Below, piece after piece: positions 51,500 through 59,730 of a stretch of DNA of 64,000 nt. The notes beneath the pieces are model-generated. The model was not told where the DNA came from. It worked only from the letters and a program-made list of their open reading frames with translations, and ran no database searches. The stretch's first letter is position 1, and each line of letters starts with the position of its first letter. Location: assembly GCF_008124835.1 (NCBI RefSeq), contig NZ_VNHW01000004.1:124001-188000 (forward strand), in the 5' to 3' direction. Both the position numbers and the translations under genes were made by a program. The stretch is from Blastococcus xanthinilyticus. Lineage in GTDB: Bacteria > Actinomycetota > Actinomycetes > Mycobacteriales > Geodermatophilaceae.

Positions 51500-52515
51500 C
51501 GACGACGGACCCGATGCCGACGTCCTCCACCGCGGCGCCTGCGGCGGTCGCCGCGCTACCCGCCGCCGCCGTGCCCGGCGCCTCCCCGCCCCGAGAACGG
51601 CCTGCACGGCGCGGCCGGCGCCGCGCCGAACGCGCCCCCGAGGAGCAGCGGGGAGCGGTCTCGGCGCTGGAGTGGCGCAGGACGTCGGTCCGGTTCGGGC
51701 TGAGAGGAGCGCACCTGCTGCTCCTCGCCCTGCTGATCGTCTGGGGCATCGGACCGCTGGTACTCCTGGTCAAGTTCGCCGTCACCCCGACCCAGGACAT
51801 CCTGCGCACACCCCTGGCCTGGTTCCCGAACGGCTTCGCGTGGGAGAACCTCACGGAGGCGTGGACCGACGTCCGGATCAGCCACTACTTCCTCAACTCG
51901 GTGCTCCTCGCCCTCGGTGCCTGGGTCTGCCAGATCGTCGTCGCCACGACCGGTGGGTACGTGCTGTCGGTACTGCGCCCCCGGTACGCCAAGGCGCTCA
52001 ACTGGGCGGTCCTCGCGACCCTGTTCATCCCCGCGGTCGTGCTGCTGGTCCCGCTGTACCTGACGATCCTCCGGCCCCCGGTCGGGCCGTCGCTGCTCAA
52101 CAGCTACTGGGCGGTCTGGCTGCCCGCGGGCGCGAGCGCCTTCAACGTGGTGCTCGTCGCGCGCTTCTTCGACTCCCTGCCGCGCGAGGTCTTCGAGGCA
52201 GCGCGCGTCGACGGGGCCGGGTCCTTCCGCTTGTTCTGGTCGATCGTGCTGCCCATGAGCAAGCCCATCCTCGGTGTCGTGTCGGTCTTCGCCGTCATCG
52301 CCTCGTGGAAGGATTTCCTCTGGCCGCTCCTGGTGCTGCCCAACCCCGATCTGCAGCCGCTGTCGGTGCGACTGCCGGCGTTGCAGGCCACCACGGACCT
52401 CGGGGTGCTCATGGCTGCACTGGCGATCTCCACGATCATCCCGGTGCTGGTGTTCCTGCTCGCCCAGCGGTTGTTCCTGCGCGGCGCCGGCCTGGGAGGC
52501 GCCGTCAAGGGCTGA
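51496..52515 (+). CDS. Sugar ABC transporter permease (MalG-like)
   Basis: 339 residues from GTG 51496 (4-bp GTGA overlap with the first permease). The unusually long cytoplasmic N-terminus (~75 residues, Ala/Pro/Arg-rich) precedes six hydrophobic helices. The EAA loop is PREVFEAARVDGAGSFRLFW, then SIVLPMSKP. It forms the heterodimeric channel with the preceding permease. Confidence 0.9.
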   Translation: MTTTDPMPTSSTAAPAAVAALPAAAVPGASPPRERPARRGRRRAERAPEEQRGAVSALEWRRTSVRFGLRGAHLLLLALLIVWGIGPLVLLVKFAVTPTQDILRTPLAWFPNGFAWENLTEAWTDVRISHYFLNSVLLALGAWVCQIVVATTGGYVLSVLRPRYAKALNWAVLATLFIPAVVLLVPLYLTILRPPVGPSLLNSYWAVWLPAGASAFNVVLVARFFDSLPREVFEAARVDGAGSFRLFWSIVLPMSKPILGVVSVFAVIASWKDFLWPLLVLPNPDLQPLSVRLPALQATTDLGVLMAALAISTIIPVLVFLLAQRLFLRGAGLGGAVKG

Positions 52516-52557
52516 CCCACGGCCTGCGAGACGCAGCAGACCACCCGAGCCGGACAG

Positions 52558-52578
52558 CACCCCCTCGGGCGGGGGGTG
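52558..52578 (+). terminator. Weak hairpin terminator after the sugar operon
   Basis: A 7-bp G/C stem (52558-52564 with 52572-52578) with a 7-nt loop lies between the permease stop and the nadE start. Confidence 0.35.
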
Positions 52579-52601
52579 GGGGCAGCGGCCAGACTGGTCG
52601 C

Positions 52602-54437
52602 GTGAGTGATCAGCAGCCGGTGCAGTTGCGGGTGGCCATGGCCCAGGTCGACACCCGCGTCGGGGACCTCGCGGGCAACGCCGACCTGGTCGTGCGCTGG
52701 GCGGCGGAGGCGTCGGCAGCGGGCGCGCAGCTCGTCGTCTTCCCCGAGATGACGCTCACCGGCTACCCGCCGGAGGACCTGGCGCTGCGCGAGTCGTTCG
52801 CCCGCGCCAGCGAGCAGTCGCTGGTCGACCTCGCGGGGCGGCTGGCCGCCGATGGGCTCGGGGCGCTCGCCGTCGTGGTCGGGTACCTGGCGCACACCGA
52901 GGGCAGCGGGCCGGCGCCGGTCGACGAGCCGCCCACCGACGACGACCGGCCGTCGGACGCCAACCCGCGGCGGGGTGCGCCGCGCAACGCCGCCGCTCTG
53001 CTGCACGGCGGCGAGGTCGTCGCCCGCTACTACAAGCGGCACCTGCCCAACTACGGCGTCTTCGACGAGGCCCGGTACTTCGTGCCCGGCACCGATCTGC
53101 CGGTGGTGCGGCTGCACGGGGTCGACGTGGCGCTGACCATCTGCGAGGACCTCTGGGTCGAGGGCGGGCCGTGCGGGGTGGCCGGCGAGGCCGGCGTCGA
53201 CCTCGTGGTCTCCCCCAACGCCTCCCCGTACGAGCGGGCCAAGGACGACCTGCGGCTGCCGCTGGTCCGCCGCCGGGCGGCCGAGGCGCGGGCGGCGATC
53301 CTGTACTGCAACCAGGTCGGCGGGCAGGACGAGCTGGTGTTCGACGGCGACTCGATGGCCGTCTCCCCCACCGGTGAGCTGCTGGCCCGCGCGCCGCAGT
53401 TCGTCGAGCACCTGCTCACCGTCGACCTGCGGCTGGACCCCTCGGCGGTGCCGGAGCGGCGCGAGGGCCGGGTCGGCCCCATGACCGTCACCCGGCACGT
53501 GGTCTCCGACGAGCCGGTGCCGCCGTACGAGCCCCGGCCGGCGTCGATCGCCGAGCCGCTCAGCGACTGCGAGGAGGTCTGGCGAGCGCTCGTCCTGGGC
53601 CTGCGTGACTTCATCGACAAGAACGGGATGCCCTCGGTGGTGCTGGGGCTCTCCGGCGGGATCGACTCCGCCGTCTGCGCCGCCCTCGCCGTCGACGCGC
53701 TGGGCGCCGACCGGGTGCACGGCGTGGGCCTGCCGTCGACGTGGTCGAGCGAGCACTCCCTGGCCGACGCCGAGGACCTCGCCCGCCGCACCGGGCTGCA
53801 CTACTCGGTCGTCCCGATCGCCCCCATGGTCGACAGCTTCCACGGGGCGGCCGAGCTCACCGGCGTCGCCGCGGAGAACCTGCAGGCCCGGGTGCGCGGC
53901 ACCCTGCTCATGGGGCTGTCCAACCAGCACGGCCACCTGCTGCTGACCACCGGCAACAAGAGCGAGGTGGCGGTCGGCTACTCGACCCTCTACGGCGACT
54001 CCGCCGGCGGGTTCGCCCCCATCAAGGACGTGCCCAAGACGCTGGTCTGGGAACTGGCCCGCTGGCGCAACACGCACGCCCGCGGCCGCGGGGAGACCGA
54101 GCCGATCCCGCAGAACTCGATCGACAAGCCGCCGTCGGCCGAGCTCGCGCCCGGGCAGGTGGACAGCGACTCGCTGCCCTCCTACGACCTGCTGGACGCC
54201 GTGATCACCGACTACGTCGACCGCGACCTCGGCCTGGCCGAGCTGCTGGAGCGGGGCCACGACGCCGAGGTGGTGGCCCGGGTCCTCCGGCTGGTGGACG
54301 CCGCCGAGTTCAAGCGCCGCCAGTCCGCCCCCGGTACCAAGATCAGCCTCAAGGCGTTCGGCCGCGACCGGCGGCTGCCGATCACCAACCGGTGGCGGGA
54401 GACCCTGCCCACGGTCCGCGAAGGAGCCGCGCAGTGA
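52602..54437 (+). CDS. nadE: Glutamine-dependent NAD+ synthetase
   Basis: 611 residues from GTG 52602. The N-terminal nitrilase-type glutaminase domain has E49 (VFPEMTLTGYPPED), K145 (YYKRHLPNYGVFDE) and C181 (TICEDLW). The C-terminal synthetase domain has the ATP loop SGGIDSA at 351-357 and TTGNKSEVAVGYSTLYGDSA. It makes NAD from deamido-NAD, ATP and glutamine. A ~25-residue acidic/Pro insertion (103-127) is longer than usual for the family. Glutamine use links it loosely to the nearby GS genes. Confidence 0.93.
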   Translation: MSDQQPVQLRVAMAQVDTRVGDLAGNADLVVRWAAEASAAGAQLVVFPEMTLTGYPPEDLALRESFARASEQSLVDLAGRLAADGLGALAVVVGYLAHTEGSGPAPVDEPPTDDDRPSDANPRRGAPRNAAALLHGGEVVARYYKRHLPNYGVFDEARYFVPGTDLPVVRLHGVDVALTICEDLWVEGGPCGVAGEAGVDLVVSPNASPYERAKDDLRLPLVRRRAAEARAAILYCNQVGGQDELVFDGDSMAVSPTGELLARAPQFVEHLLTVDLRLDPSAVPERREGRVGPMTVTRHVVSDEPVPPYEPRPASIAEPLSDCEEVWRALVLGLRDFIDKNGMPSVVLGLSGGIDSAVCAALAVDALGADRVHGVGLPSTWSSEHSLADAEDLARRTGLHYSVVPIAPMVDSFHGAAELTGVAAENLQARVRGTLLMGLSNQHGHLLLTTGNKSEVAVGYSTLYGDSAGGFAPIKDVPKTLVWELARWRNTHARGRGETEPIPQNSIDKPPSAELAPGQVDSDSLPSYDLLDAVITDYVDRDLGLAELLERGHDAEVVARVLRLVDAAEFKRRQSAPGTKISLKAFGRDRRLPITNRWRETLPTVREGAAQ

Positions 54438-54451
54438 GCGGACAGGGACGT

Positions 54452-54487
54452 GAGCATCGCAGCGAGCGCCAGCGAGCGAGGAGCGGA
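54452..54487. repeat. Dispersed repeat copy upstream of panB
   Basis: GAGCATCGCAG (54452-54462) and CGAGCGAGGAGCGGA (54473-54487) match the motifs at 36368-36400, with 3 extra bases between them. It lies between the nadE stop and the panB Shine-Dalgarno. Confidence 0.5.
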
Positions 54488-54519
54488 GCGGTCCGCGGGA
54501 GCGAACAGGAGTCACAGCC

Positions 54520-55350
54520 ATGACCGAGTCGGTGCTCTACGGCGGCCAGTCGACCGCGCGGGTGCGCATCCACCACCTGCAGCAGGCCAAGGCCCGGGGC
54601 GAGAAGTGGGCGATGCTCACCGCCTACGACACCTACAGCGCGGCGATCTTCGAGGAGGCCGGCATCCCGGTGCTCCTGGTCGGCGACTCCGCCGGCAACG
54701 TGGTCCTCGGCCACACCAGCACGGTGGCCGTCACCGTCGAGGACCTCCTCGTGATGGTCAAGGCCGTCACCCGCTCCACCCGGCGGGCCCTGGTCGTCGC
54801 CGACCTGCCCTTCGGCAGCTACGAGTCCGGGCCGCAGCAGGCCTTCGACACCGCCGTCCGGATGATGAAGGAGGGCGGCGCGCAGGCGGTCAAGCTCGAG
54901 GGCGGCGTGCGCGTGGCCCCGCAGATCCGGCTGCTGCAGGACTCCGGCATCCCGGTGATGGCGCACATCGGCTTCACGCCGCAGAGCGAGCACGCCCTCG
55001 GCGGGTTCCGGGTGCAGGGCCGCGGCGCCGGCGCCGAGCAACTCCTGGCCGACGCGCACGCGGTCCAGGAGGCCGGCGCGTTCGCCGTCGTCCTGGAGAT
55101 GGTGCCGGCGCAGATCGCCGCCCAGGTGAGCAAGGAGCTGGCCATCCCGACCATCGGCATCGGCGCCGGCGTGGACTGCGACGCCCAGGTGCTGGTGTGG
55201 CCGGACATGGCGGGGATGAACGGGGGGCGGGTGCCGAAGTTCGTGAAGAAGTACGCCGACCTGCGGTCCGAGCTGCTGCGCGCGGCGCAGGAGTACGCCG
55301 ACGACGTCCGCGGCGGGTCGTTCCCCGGGCCCGAGCACTCGTTCGAGTAG
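54520..55350 (+). CDS. panB: 3-methyl-2-oxobutanoate hydroxymethyltransferase
   Basis: 276 residues from ATG 54520 with AGGAG upstream. It catalyses the first step of pantothenate synthesis, transferring a hydroxymethyl group from methylene-THF. Metal and substrate residues are visible in [14 protein letters not shown] (Asp), [11 protein letters not shown] (Asp), VKLEGG (Lys/Glu) and AHIGFTPQS. The catalytic Glu lies in FAVVLEMVP. It closes the conserved lipA-to-panB backbone. Confidence 0.95.
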   Translation: MTESVLYGGQSTARVRIHHLQQAKARGEKWAMLTAYDTYSAAIFEEAGIPVLLVGDSAGNVVLGHTSTVAVTVEDLLVMVKAVTRSTRRALVVADLPFGSYESGPQQAFDTAVRMMKEGGAQAVKLEGGVRVAPQIRLLQDSGIPVMAHIGFTPQSEHALGGFRVQGRGAGAEQLLADAHAVQEAGAFAVVLEMVPAQIAAQVSKELAIPTIGIGAGVDCDAQVLVWPDMAGMNGGRVPKFVKKYADLRSELLRAAQEYADDVRGGSFPGPEHSFE

Positions 55351-55359
55351 ACAGCCCCC

Positions 55360-55578
55360 ATGACTCGGTGGTGGCGGATCCCGCAGTGGGTGCGGGGGCT
55401 TCAGTTCGACGAAGCGCCGATCCCGGTGCTCCTGCCGGAGCCGCTGGCCTCCGAGGTCCGGGCGTTGCTGGCCCGGGGCGAGCGGGTCGAGGCGGTCCGC
55501 CTGGTGCGGCAACGCACCCACCTGAACCTGCTACCGGCCGTCCTGGCCGTCGACGCGATGGGTCCTGAGTGTTCCTGA
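55360..55578 (+). CDS. Small protein with L7/L12-C-like motif
   Basis: 72 residues from ATG 55360, 9 bp after panB. The C-terminal half (ASEVRALLARGERVEAVRLV, then RQRTHLNLL) has the helix-turn-helix pattern of the ribosomal L7/L12 C-terminal fold found in many small actinobacterial proteins. Its 3' end overlaps the convergent DUF2784 gene by 48 bp. Function is unknown. Confidence 0.6.
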   Translation: MTRWWRIPQWVRGLQFDEAPIPVLLPEPLASEVRALLARGERVEAVRLVRQRTHLNLLPAVLAVDAMGPECS

Positions 55579-55941
55579 CCGGCACCCGCCGGCGGCCGCC
55601 CGGTGCAGCAGTGCGCCGTAGCCCACGGCGTTGAGTCCGAGCGCGACGCTGTAGATGCCCGCCTGCAGCCCGGGAGCGCGCACGTCGAGAGCCAGCGGGC
55701 CGACGACGTAGTGGCCCAGGAAGCCGCCGTCGTACCCGGGCAGCCCCGCCTCGGCGCGCAGCGCCAGCTCCAGCGTGGTCAGCGGGCAGTCGGCGCCGGC
55801 CAGGTTGACGGCGAGGATCGCCAGCGCCACCGGGGCGTGCAGCAGCATCAGCCGGCGCCACCGCAGGGCGAGCAGGGCGCCGACCAGCATGAACAGGACG
55901 GCGGCAGCGTGCAGGACGGCCACCGCGTTCGCGAGCAGCAC
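55531..55941 (-). CDS. DUF2784 membrane protein
   Basis: 136 residues from GTG 55941. Several hydrophobic helices (LLANAVAVLHAAAVLFMLVG, and HAPVALAILAVNLAG) flank the conserved CPLTTLE motif with a following long loop (LRAEAGLPGYDGGFLGHYVV), the DUF2784 pattern. Function is unknown. The 3' end overlaps the convergent small gene. Confidence 0.7.
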   Translation of the reverse strand: MLLANAVAVLHAAAVLFMLVGALLALRWRRLMLLHAPVALAILAVNLAGADCPLTTLELALRAEAGLPGYDGGFLGHYVVGPLALDVRAPGLQAGIYSVALGLNAVGYGALLHRAAAGGCRSGTLRTHRVDGQDGR

Positions 55942-56005
55942 GCACCCACTGTGCCACCCGGGCGGGTGTTGAGCGGCGGCGCCGGGGCGGCCTAGGGTCC
56001 CCGCG

Positions 56006-56611
56006 ATGATCACGCCCTCGCACACCGTCGAGCTGCGCCCGTCGCTGCGGACGATGGGGCAGGCGCTCGTCGCACCTGTGCAACTGCTGGCCCTGGCGCT
56101 GCTGGCGCTGCTCGTCGCCATCCAGGCGTCGGCCGGTGACCCGCGGCTGCTGTGGCTCGCCGGCGCCGGCCTCGGGATCCTGGTCCTGGTGGGCGCGCTC
56201 TGGCGACTCCTGGGGCGATTGCAGGTCACCGGGCAGGCGGTGCGCTACCGGAACGTGGTGTGCACCCGGGCCGTGCCGCGGTCCCGGGTCGCCGAGGTGG
56301 TCCTGCTGCCGGGGTTCCGGGACGGCCGGGGCGCCCGCCCGTCCGGCCTGCTGGTCCTCCTGGACGCCGCCCGGCGCCCGCTGCTGCGCCTGGACGGGTT
56401 GTGGTGGGGCCGTGACCGGCTCTCCGCCATCGCGGAGGTCGTCGGGGCCCCGGTGCGGCTGGTCCCCGGGGAGCTCACCCCCCTGGACCTCCCCTGGCGG
56501 AACGTCTACGAGCTGCCGTGGCGGCACCGCCACCCGTACCTGGTCCAGGTCCTCACGTCGACGGCCGTCATCGGCGGCGCCCTGGCCGCCGCCTGGCTGG
56601 TCGGGAGCTGA
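56006..56611 (+). CDS. Membrane protein with PH-like domain
   Basis: 201 residues from ATG 56006. Two helices near the N-terminus (~24-66), a beta-rich middle segment (QVTGQAVRYRNVVCTRAVPRS, then RVAEVVLLPGFRD and RRPLLRLDGLWWGRDRLSAI) typical of bacterial PH-type membrane proteins, and one C-terminal helix. No function is assigned. Confidence 0.65.
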   Translation: MITPSHTVELRPSLRTMGQALVAPVQLLALALLALLVAIQASAGDPRLLWLAGAGLGILVLVGALWRLLGRLQVTGQAVRYRNVVCTRAVPRSRVAEVVLLPGFRDGRGARPSGLLVLLDAARRPLLRLDGLWWGRDRLSAIAEVVGAPVRLVPGELTPLDLPWRNVYELPWRHRHPYLVQVLTSTAVIGGALAAAWLVGS

Positions 56612-56618
56612 GCGGCGG

Positions 56619-57365
56619 TCAGCCGGCGAGCTGGGCGAGCAGCACCACCGGCGCCTCCACCAGCGACGGGCCGTACCAGGTGAGGTGCCGGCCGCTGACG
56701 AACGCCGGCCGCGCCTGCGGCCACGCCTCCGGCCCGTCGTCGGGGGTGAAGGCGTAGGGCTCGTCGGGGAACACGACCAGCTCGGCCGGAACGGCGCCAG
56801 GCTCGTCGCGGCTCAGCTTCGGATAGCGGTCGGCGGAGCCCGCGAAGACGTTGCGGACGCCGAGCCTTGCCAGGACGTCGCCGGCGAAGGTGTCCCGGCC
56901 CAGCACCATCCACGGCCGCCGCCAGATCGGGACGACGGCGTGGACCCCGGGCAGTCGCGGCGGGTCGGCCCAGACCTCCCGCGCGCGGACCAGCCACCCG
57001 GGGTCGGGCCGGTCGAGCGCCGCGAGCAGGCGGCCGAGCGAGTCCAGCGCCTGGTCCACCGTCGCCGGCGCGGTCACCCACACCGGGACGCCGGCCGCCC
57101 GCAGCGCCGCGACGTCCTCGTCCCGGTTCTCCTCGGCGTTCGCGACGACCAGGTCGGGCGCGAGGTCGAGCACCCGGGTCACGTCCGGCCACTTGGTGCC
57201 GCCCACGCGCGGCACGTCGAGATCCGCGGGGTGCGTGCACCAGTCGGTCGCCCCGGCGAGCAGCGCCGGATCGGTCGCCGCCACCGCCTCGGTCAGCGAC
57301 GGGACGAGGGACACCACGCGCCGCGGCGGCGCTCCCGGGAACGGCGTCCCCAGGTCGTCGGGCAT
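56619..57365 (-). CDS. Helical-backbone metal-receptor (BtuF-like) protein without signal peptide
   Basis: 248 residues from ATG 57365. The BtuF/FecB-type fold is seen in RVVSLVPSLTEAVAATDPAL, GATDWCTHPADL, VGGTKWPDVTRVLDLAPDLVV and WGRDTFAGDVLARLGVRNVF-like segments. No signal peptide or lipobox is present, so it is probably cytoplasmic, unlike transport binding proteins. Such versions occur singly in actinobacteria. The metal or cofactor bound is unknown. It starts 2 bp after the npdG stop, so the two are co-transcribed. Confidence 0.75.
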   Translation of the reverse strand: MPDDLGTPFPGAPPRRVVSLVPSLTEAVAATDPALLAGATDWCTHPADLDVPRVGGTKWPDVTRVLDLAPDLVVANAEENRDEDVAALRAAGVPVWVTAPATVDQALDSLGRLLAALDRPDPGWLVRAREVWADPPRLPGVHAVVPIWRRPWMVLGRDTFAGDVLARLGVRNVFAGSADRYPKLSRDEPGAVPAELVVFPDEPYAFTPDDGPEAWPQARPAFVSGRHLTWYGPSLVEAPVVLLAQLAG

Positions 57366-57367
57366 CC

Positions 57368-58063
57368 CTACACGTCGGTGACGCGGATGCCGGCGTGCAC
57401 CTTGTAGCGGCGGTTCACCGACACCAGGTTGATCGTCAGCGCCTCGACCTGGCGGGCGTTGCGCAGCCGCCCGGCGTAGATCCCGCGCATGCCCGGGATC
57501 CGCCCGGCCAGCGCCTGCACCGTGTCCATCGAGGCGCGGTCGTCACCGACGACCATCACGTCGCCGTCGATGGTCGGCTTGGAGAGGTCCTCGAGCAGCG
57601 TGGCGGAGAGGTGGTGGAAGGCGCCCACCACGTGCGAGTCCGGCAGCAGGGCGGCCGCCTGCTGGGCGACGCTGCCCTCGGCGACGTCGAGCACGTAGGC
57701 GCCGAGCTCGTCGAACCCCATCGGGACGACGCAGTCGACGACGATCTTCCCGGCCAGCGGGGTGGCGAGCTCGGCCAGCGTGGCCGCGTGCCCCGCGAAG
57801 GGCACCGCCACGATTACCAGGTCGGCCGCGCCCGCGACGTCGACGTTCGAGCCGCCGGTGACCGAGACCTCGCCCGCGCCGGCGACCGTGGCCGCACGCT
57901 CGGCGACCTCCCCGGCCACCTCGGCGGCGCGCTCGGCGTCCCGCGACCCGAGCAGCATGCGCTGCCCCTGGGCGGCCAGCCGGACGGCCAGCCCGCGACC
58001 CTGCGGCCCGGTACCGCCCAGCACACCCACGACCAGTTCCTCGACCGCGCGACCGTCCGTCAC
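57368..58063 (-). CDS. npdG: F420H2:NADP+ oxidoreductase
   Basis: 231 residues. GTG 58063 is chosen because GGAAGG lies 7 nt upstream; GTG 58069 is too close to that site. The NADP-binding Rossmann start is VGVLGGTGPQGRGLAVRLAA, with LLGSRDAERA supplying the 2'-phosphate contact. AADLVIVAVPFAGHAATLAE, then VVDCVVPMGFDEL and NLVSVNRRYKVHAGIRVTD, match the family. It couples NADPH to coenzyme F420, serving enzymes such as the LLM oxidoreductase at 1674. Confidence 0.88.
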   Translation of the reverse strand: MTDGRAVEELVVGVLGGTGPQGRGLAVRLAAQGQRMLLGSRDAERAAEVAGEVAERAATVAGAGEVSVTGGSNVDVAGAADLVIVAVPFAGHAATLAELATPLAGKIVVDCVVPMGFDELGAYVLDVAEGSVAQQAAALLPDSHVVGAFHHLSATLLEDLSKPTIDGDVMVVGDDRASMDTVQALAGRIPGMRGIYAGRLRNARQVEALTINLVSVNRRYKVHAGIRVTDV

Positions 58064-58133
58064 GTCCACCCCTTCCGCGGCGCCGGACGACCCGGCGGCT
58101 GGCACCGATCATGCCTGGCCCTCACGACGGCGC

Positions 58134-58316
58134 TCAGCCCTCCTTCCACTCCCGGTCCTCGGCGTCGAGCTCCTCGTTGCGCTCGGCGACCGACTGCAGG
58201 GCGTGCTCGGCCTCCTGCGGGGTGTCGTACGGGCCGAGCCGGTACTTGGCGGCGCAGCCCTCCCGCGGCTCGACCGTGTTGTGCTTGAGACAGAAGTACC
58301 AGGGTCCCTCGGCCAC
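58134..58316 (-). CDS. Small acidic actinobacterial protein
   Basis: 60 residues from GTG 58316 after GGAGGG. GPWYFCLKHNTVEPREGCAA, then KYRLGPYDTPQEAEHALQSV, resembles a short SPOR-like strand-helix unit, with two Cys. It is a recurrent small protein of actinobacteria without known function. Confidence 0.65.
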   Translation of the reverse strand: MAEGPWYFCLKHNTVEPREGCAAKYRLGPYDTPQEAEHALQSVAERNEELDAEDREWKEG

Positions 58317-58506
58317 GTGCCCTCCTTCGCTCGTCGTCGGCTCCCAGCCTCGCACCCGGCGGCGGTGGCCGCTCGGCCCTCTCCCGTGACCTGCGCGTTC
58401 ACGATCGGCCGCCTCCGGCGTCCAGTGGGTGGGACGGCGGGCCGCCATCGGATGCCTCGTGCACGAAACTGTGCCGGAAAACCGGCCGGTGGTGCATGCT
58501 GCCCCG

Positions 58507-59637
58507 GTGATCGGCCCCGCTCCGCACGCCCCTGACCTCGGCATCGGCGTTCCGGAGCCGGCTCCGGCGCACGGACTGGGCCGGCAGGTCGCCGCCCTCA
58601 CCGTGGCCGCCCTGCTCGCCATGGGCGCCCTCATGGGGTCGGTCAACCTCGTCATGGACGGCGTGCTCCGCGACGGCCTCGCCCGCTGGGTCTACGCCGC
58701 CACCATGCTGCTGCTGCTCGTGATCGCCGCCTCCGTGGCGCTGCACGGGCGGGTCGGGGACGGCCACACGTTCGCGCTGGTGCTGGTCGGTGACCTGATC
58801 TACCTGGTCGTCGTGCTCTGCATCCACGACCCGCTGCGGTACGCCACGCCGCTGATGCTGCTGTTCCCGGCACTGGTGGCGGCCTGGTTCCTGACGCTGC
58901 GCCAGCTGTACGTGCACATGGGGGTGACCGGGGCGGTCTGCCTCGCGGCGCTGTGGCCCAGCTACGACAGCGCGATCGCGCTGGGCGTCCAGGCCGGGGT
59001 CAGCGCCGGCACGCTGAACGCTGCCGCGATGGGGGTCTACCTGCTCCGCCGGCGGGTGCAGCGGCTGCTGGAGGCGACCGAGACCCTCACCCGACTCGAC
59101 CCGCTCACCGGGCTGTTCAACCGCCGGTACCTGATCGAGCAGGCCCCCCGCCTGTGGCGCCAGGCGCGCCGGGACGGCACCCAGGTGAGCGCCATGGTGC
59201 TCGACCTGGACCACTTCAAGCGGCTCAACGACGAGTTCGGGCACGCCGCGGGTGACGCCGTCCTGGGCGCGGTGGCGCGGTCGCTGGCGATCACCGTCCG
59301 CCCGGCCGACGTGCTGGCCCGCACCGGCGGGGAGGAGCTGGTCGTGCTCGGGCTGGTCAGCGACGTGGCGGAGGCGACCCGGCTGGCCGAGCGGCTGCGC
59401 GCGGCCGTCGGCGGCGGCCACCGCGCCGACGGGCACGCGGTGACCGCGTCGATCGGCCTGGCCGTGACGCGGCCGGTCGACGGCGAGGACGCCGTCGAGG
59501 CGCTGTGGCGGCTGGTCGACCGGGCCGACGCCGCGATGTACGAGGCCAAACGCGCGGGCCGGGACCGGGTGCACGCCGCGTTGCCCGGCGGCGCCTCCGA
59601 GCCCGCCGAGCTGCCGGCCGAGCTGCCGGCGGTCTAG
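58507..59637 (+). CDS. Membrane diguanylate cyclase (GGDEF)
   Basis: 376 residues from GTG 58507 (an in-frame GTG at 58429 is possible). About six helices (residues ~25-175) are followed by a coiled linker and a GGDEF domain: DPLTGLFNRRYL, LDLDHFKRLNDEFGHAAGD and the active site RTGGEELVVLG. The inhibitory I-site RPAD lies five residues before GGEEL, so c-di-GMP feedback is expected. It should make c-di-GMP in response to an unknown membrane signal. Confidence 0.9.
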   Translation: MIGPAPHAPDLGIGVPEPAPAHGLGRQVAALTVAALLAMGALMGSVNLVMDGVLRDGLARWVYAATMLLLLVIAASVALHGRVGDGHTFALVLVGDLIYLVVVLCIHDPLRYATPLMLLFPALVAAWFLTLRQLYVHMGVTGAVCLAALWPSYDSAIALGVQAGVSAGTLNAAAMGVYLLRRRVQRLLEATETLTRLDPLTGLFNRRYLIEQAPRLWRQARRDGTQVSAMVLDLDHFKRLNDEFGHAAGDAVLGAVARSLAITVRPADVLARTGGEELVVLGLVSDVAEATRLAERLRAAVGGGHRADGHAVTASIGLAVTRPVDGEDAVEALWRLVDRADAAMYEAKRAGRDRVHAALPGGASEPAELPAELPAV

Positions 59638-59730
59638 CGCCGTCGGTCCAGCGTCATCCTCCGCCGGGGGGACGGCACCGGCCGGCGATCTCGACCGGTG
59701 GGTTCGGCAGTTCTCTGCTTCGCTGGAGGC

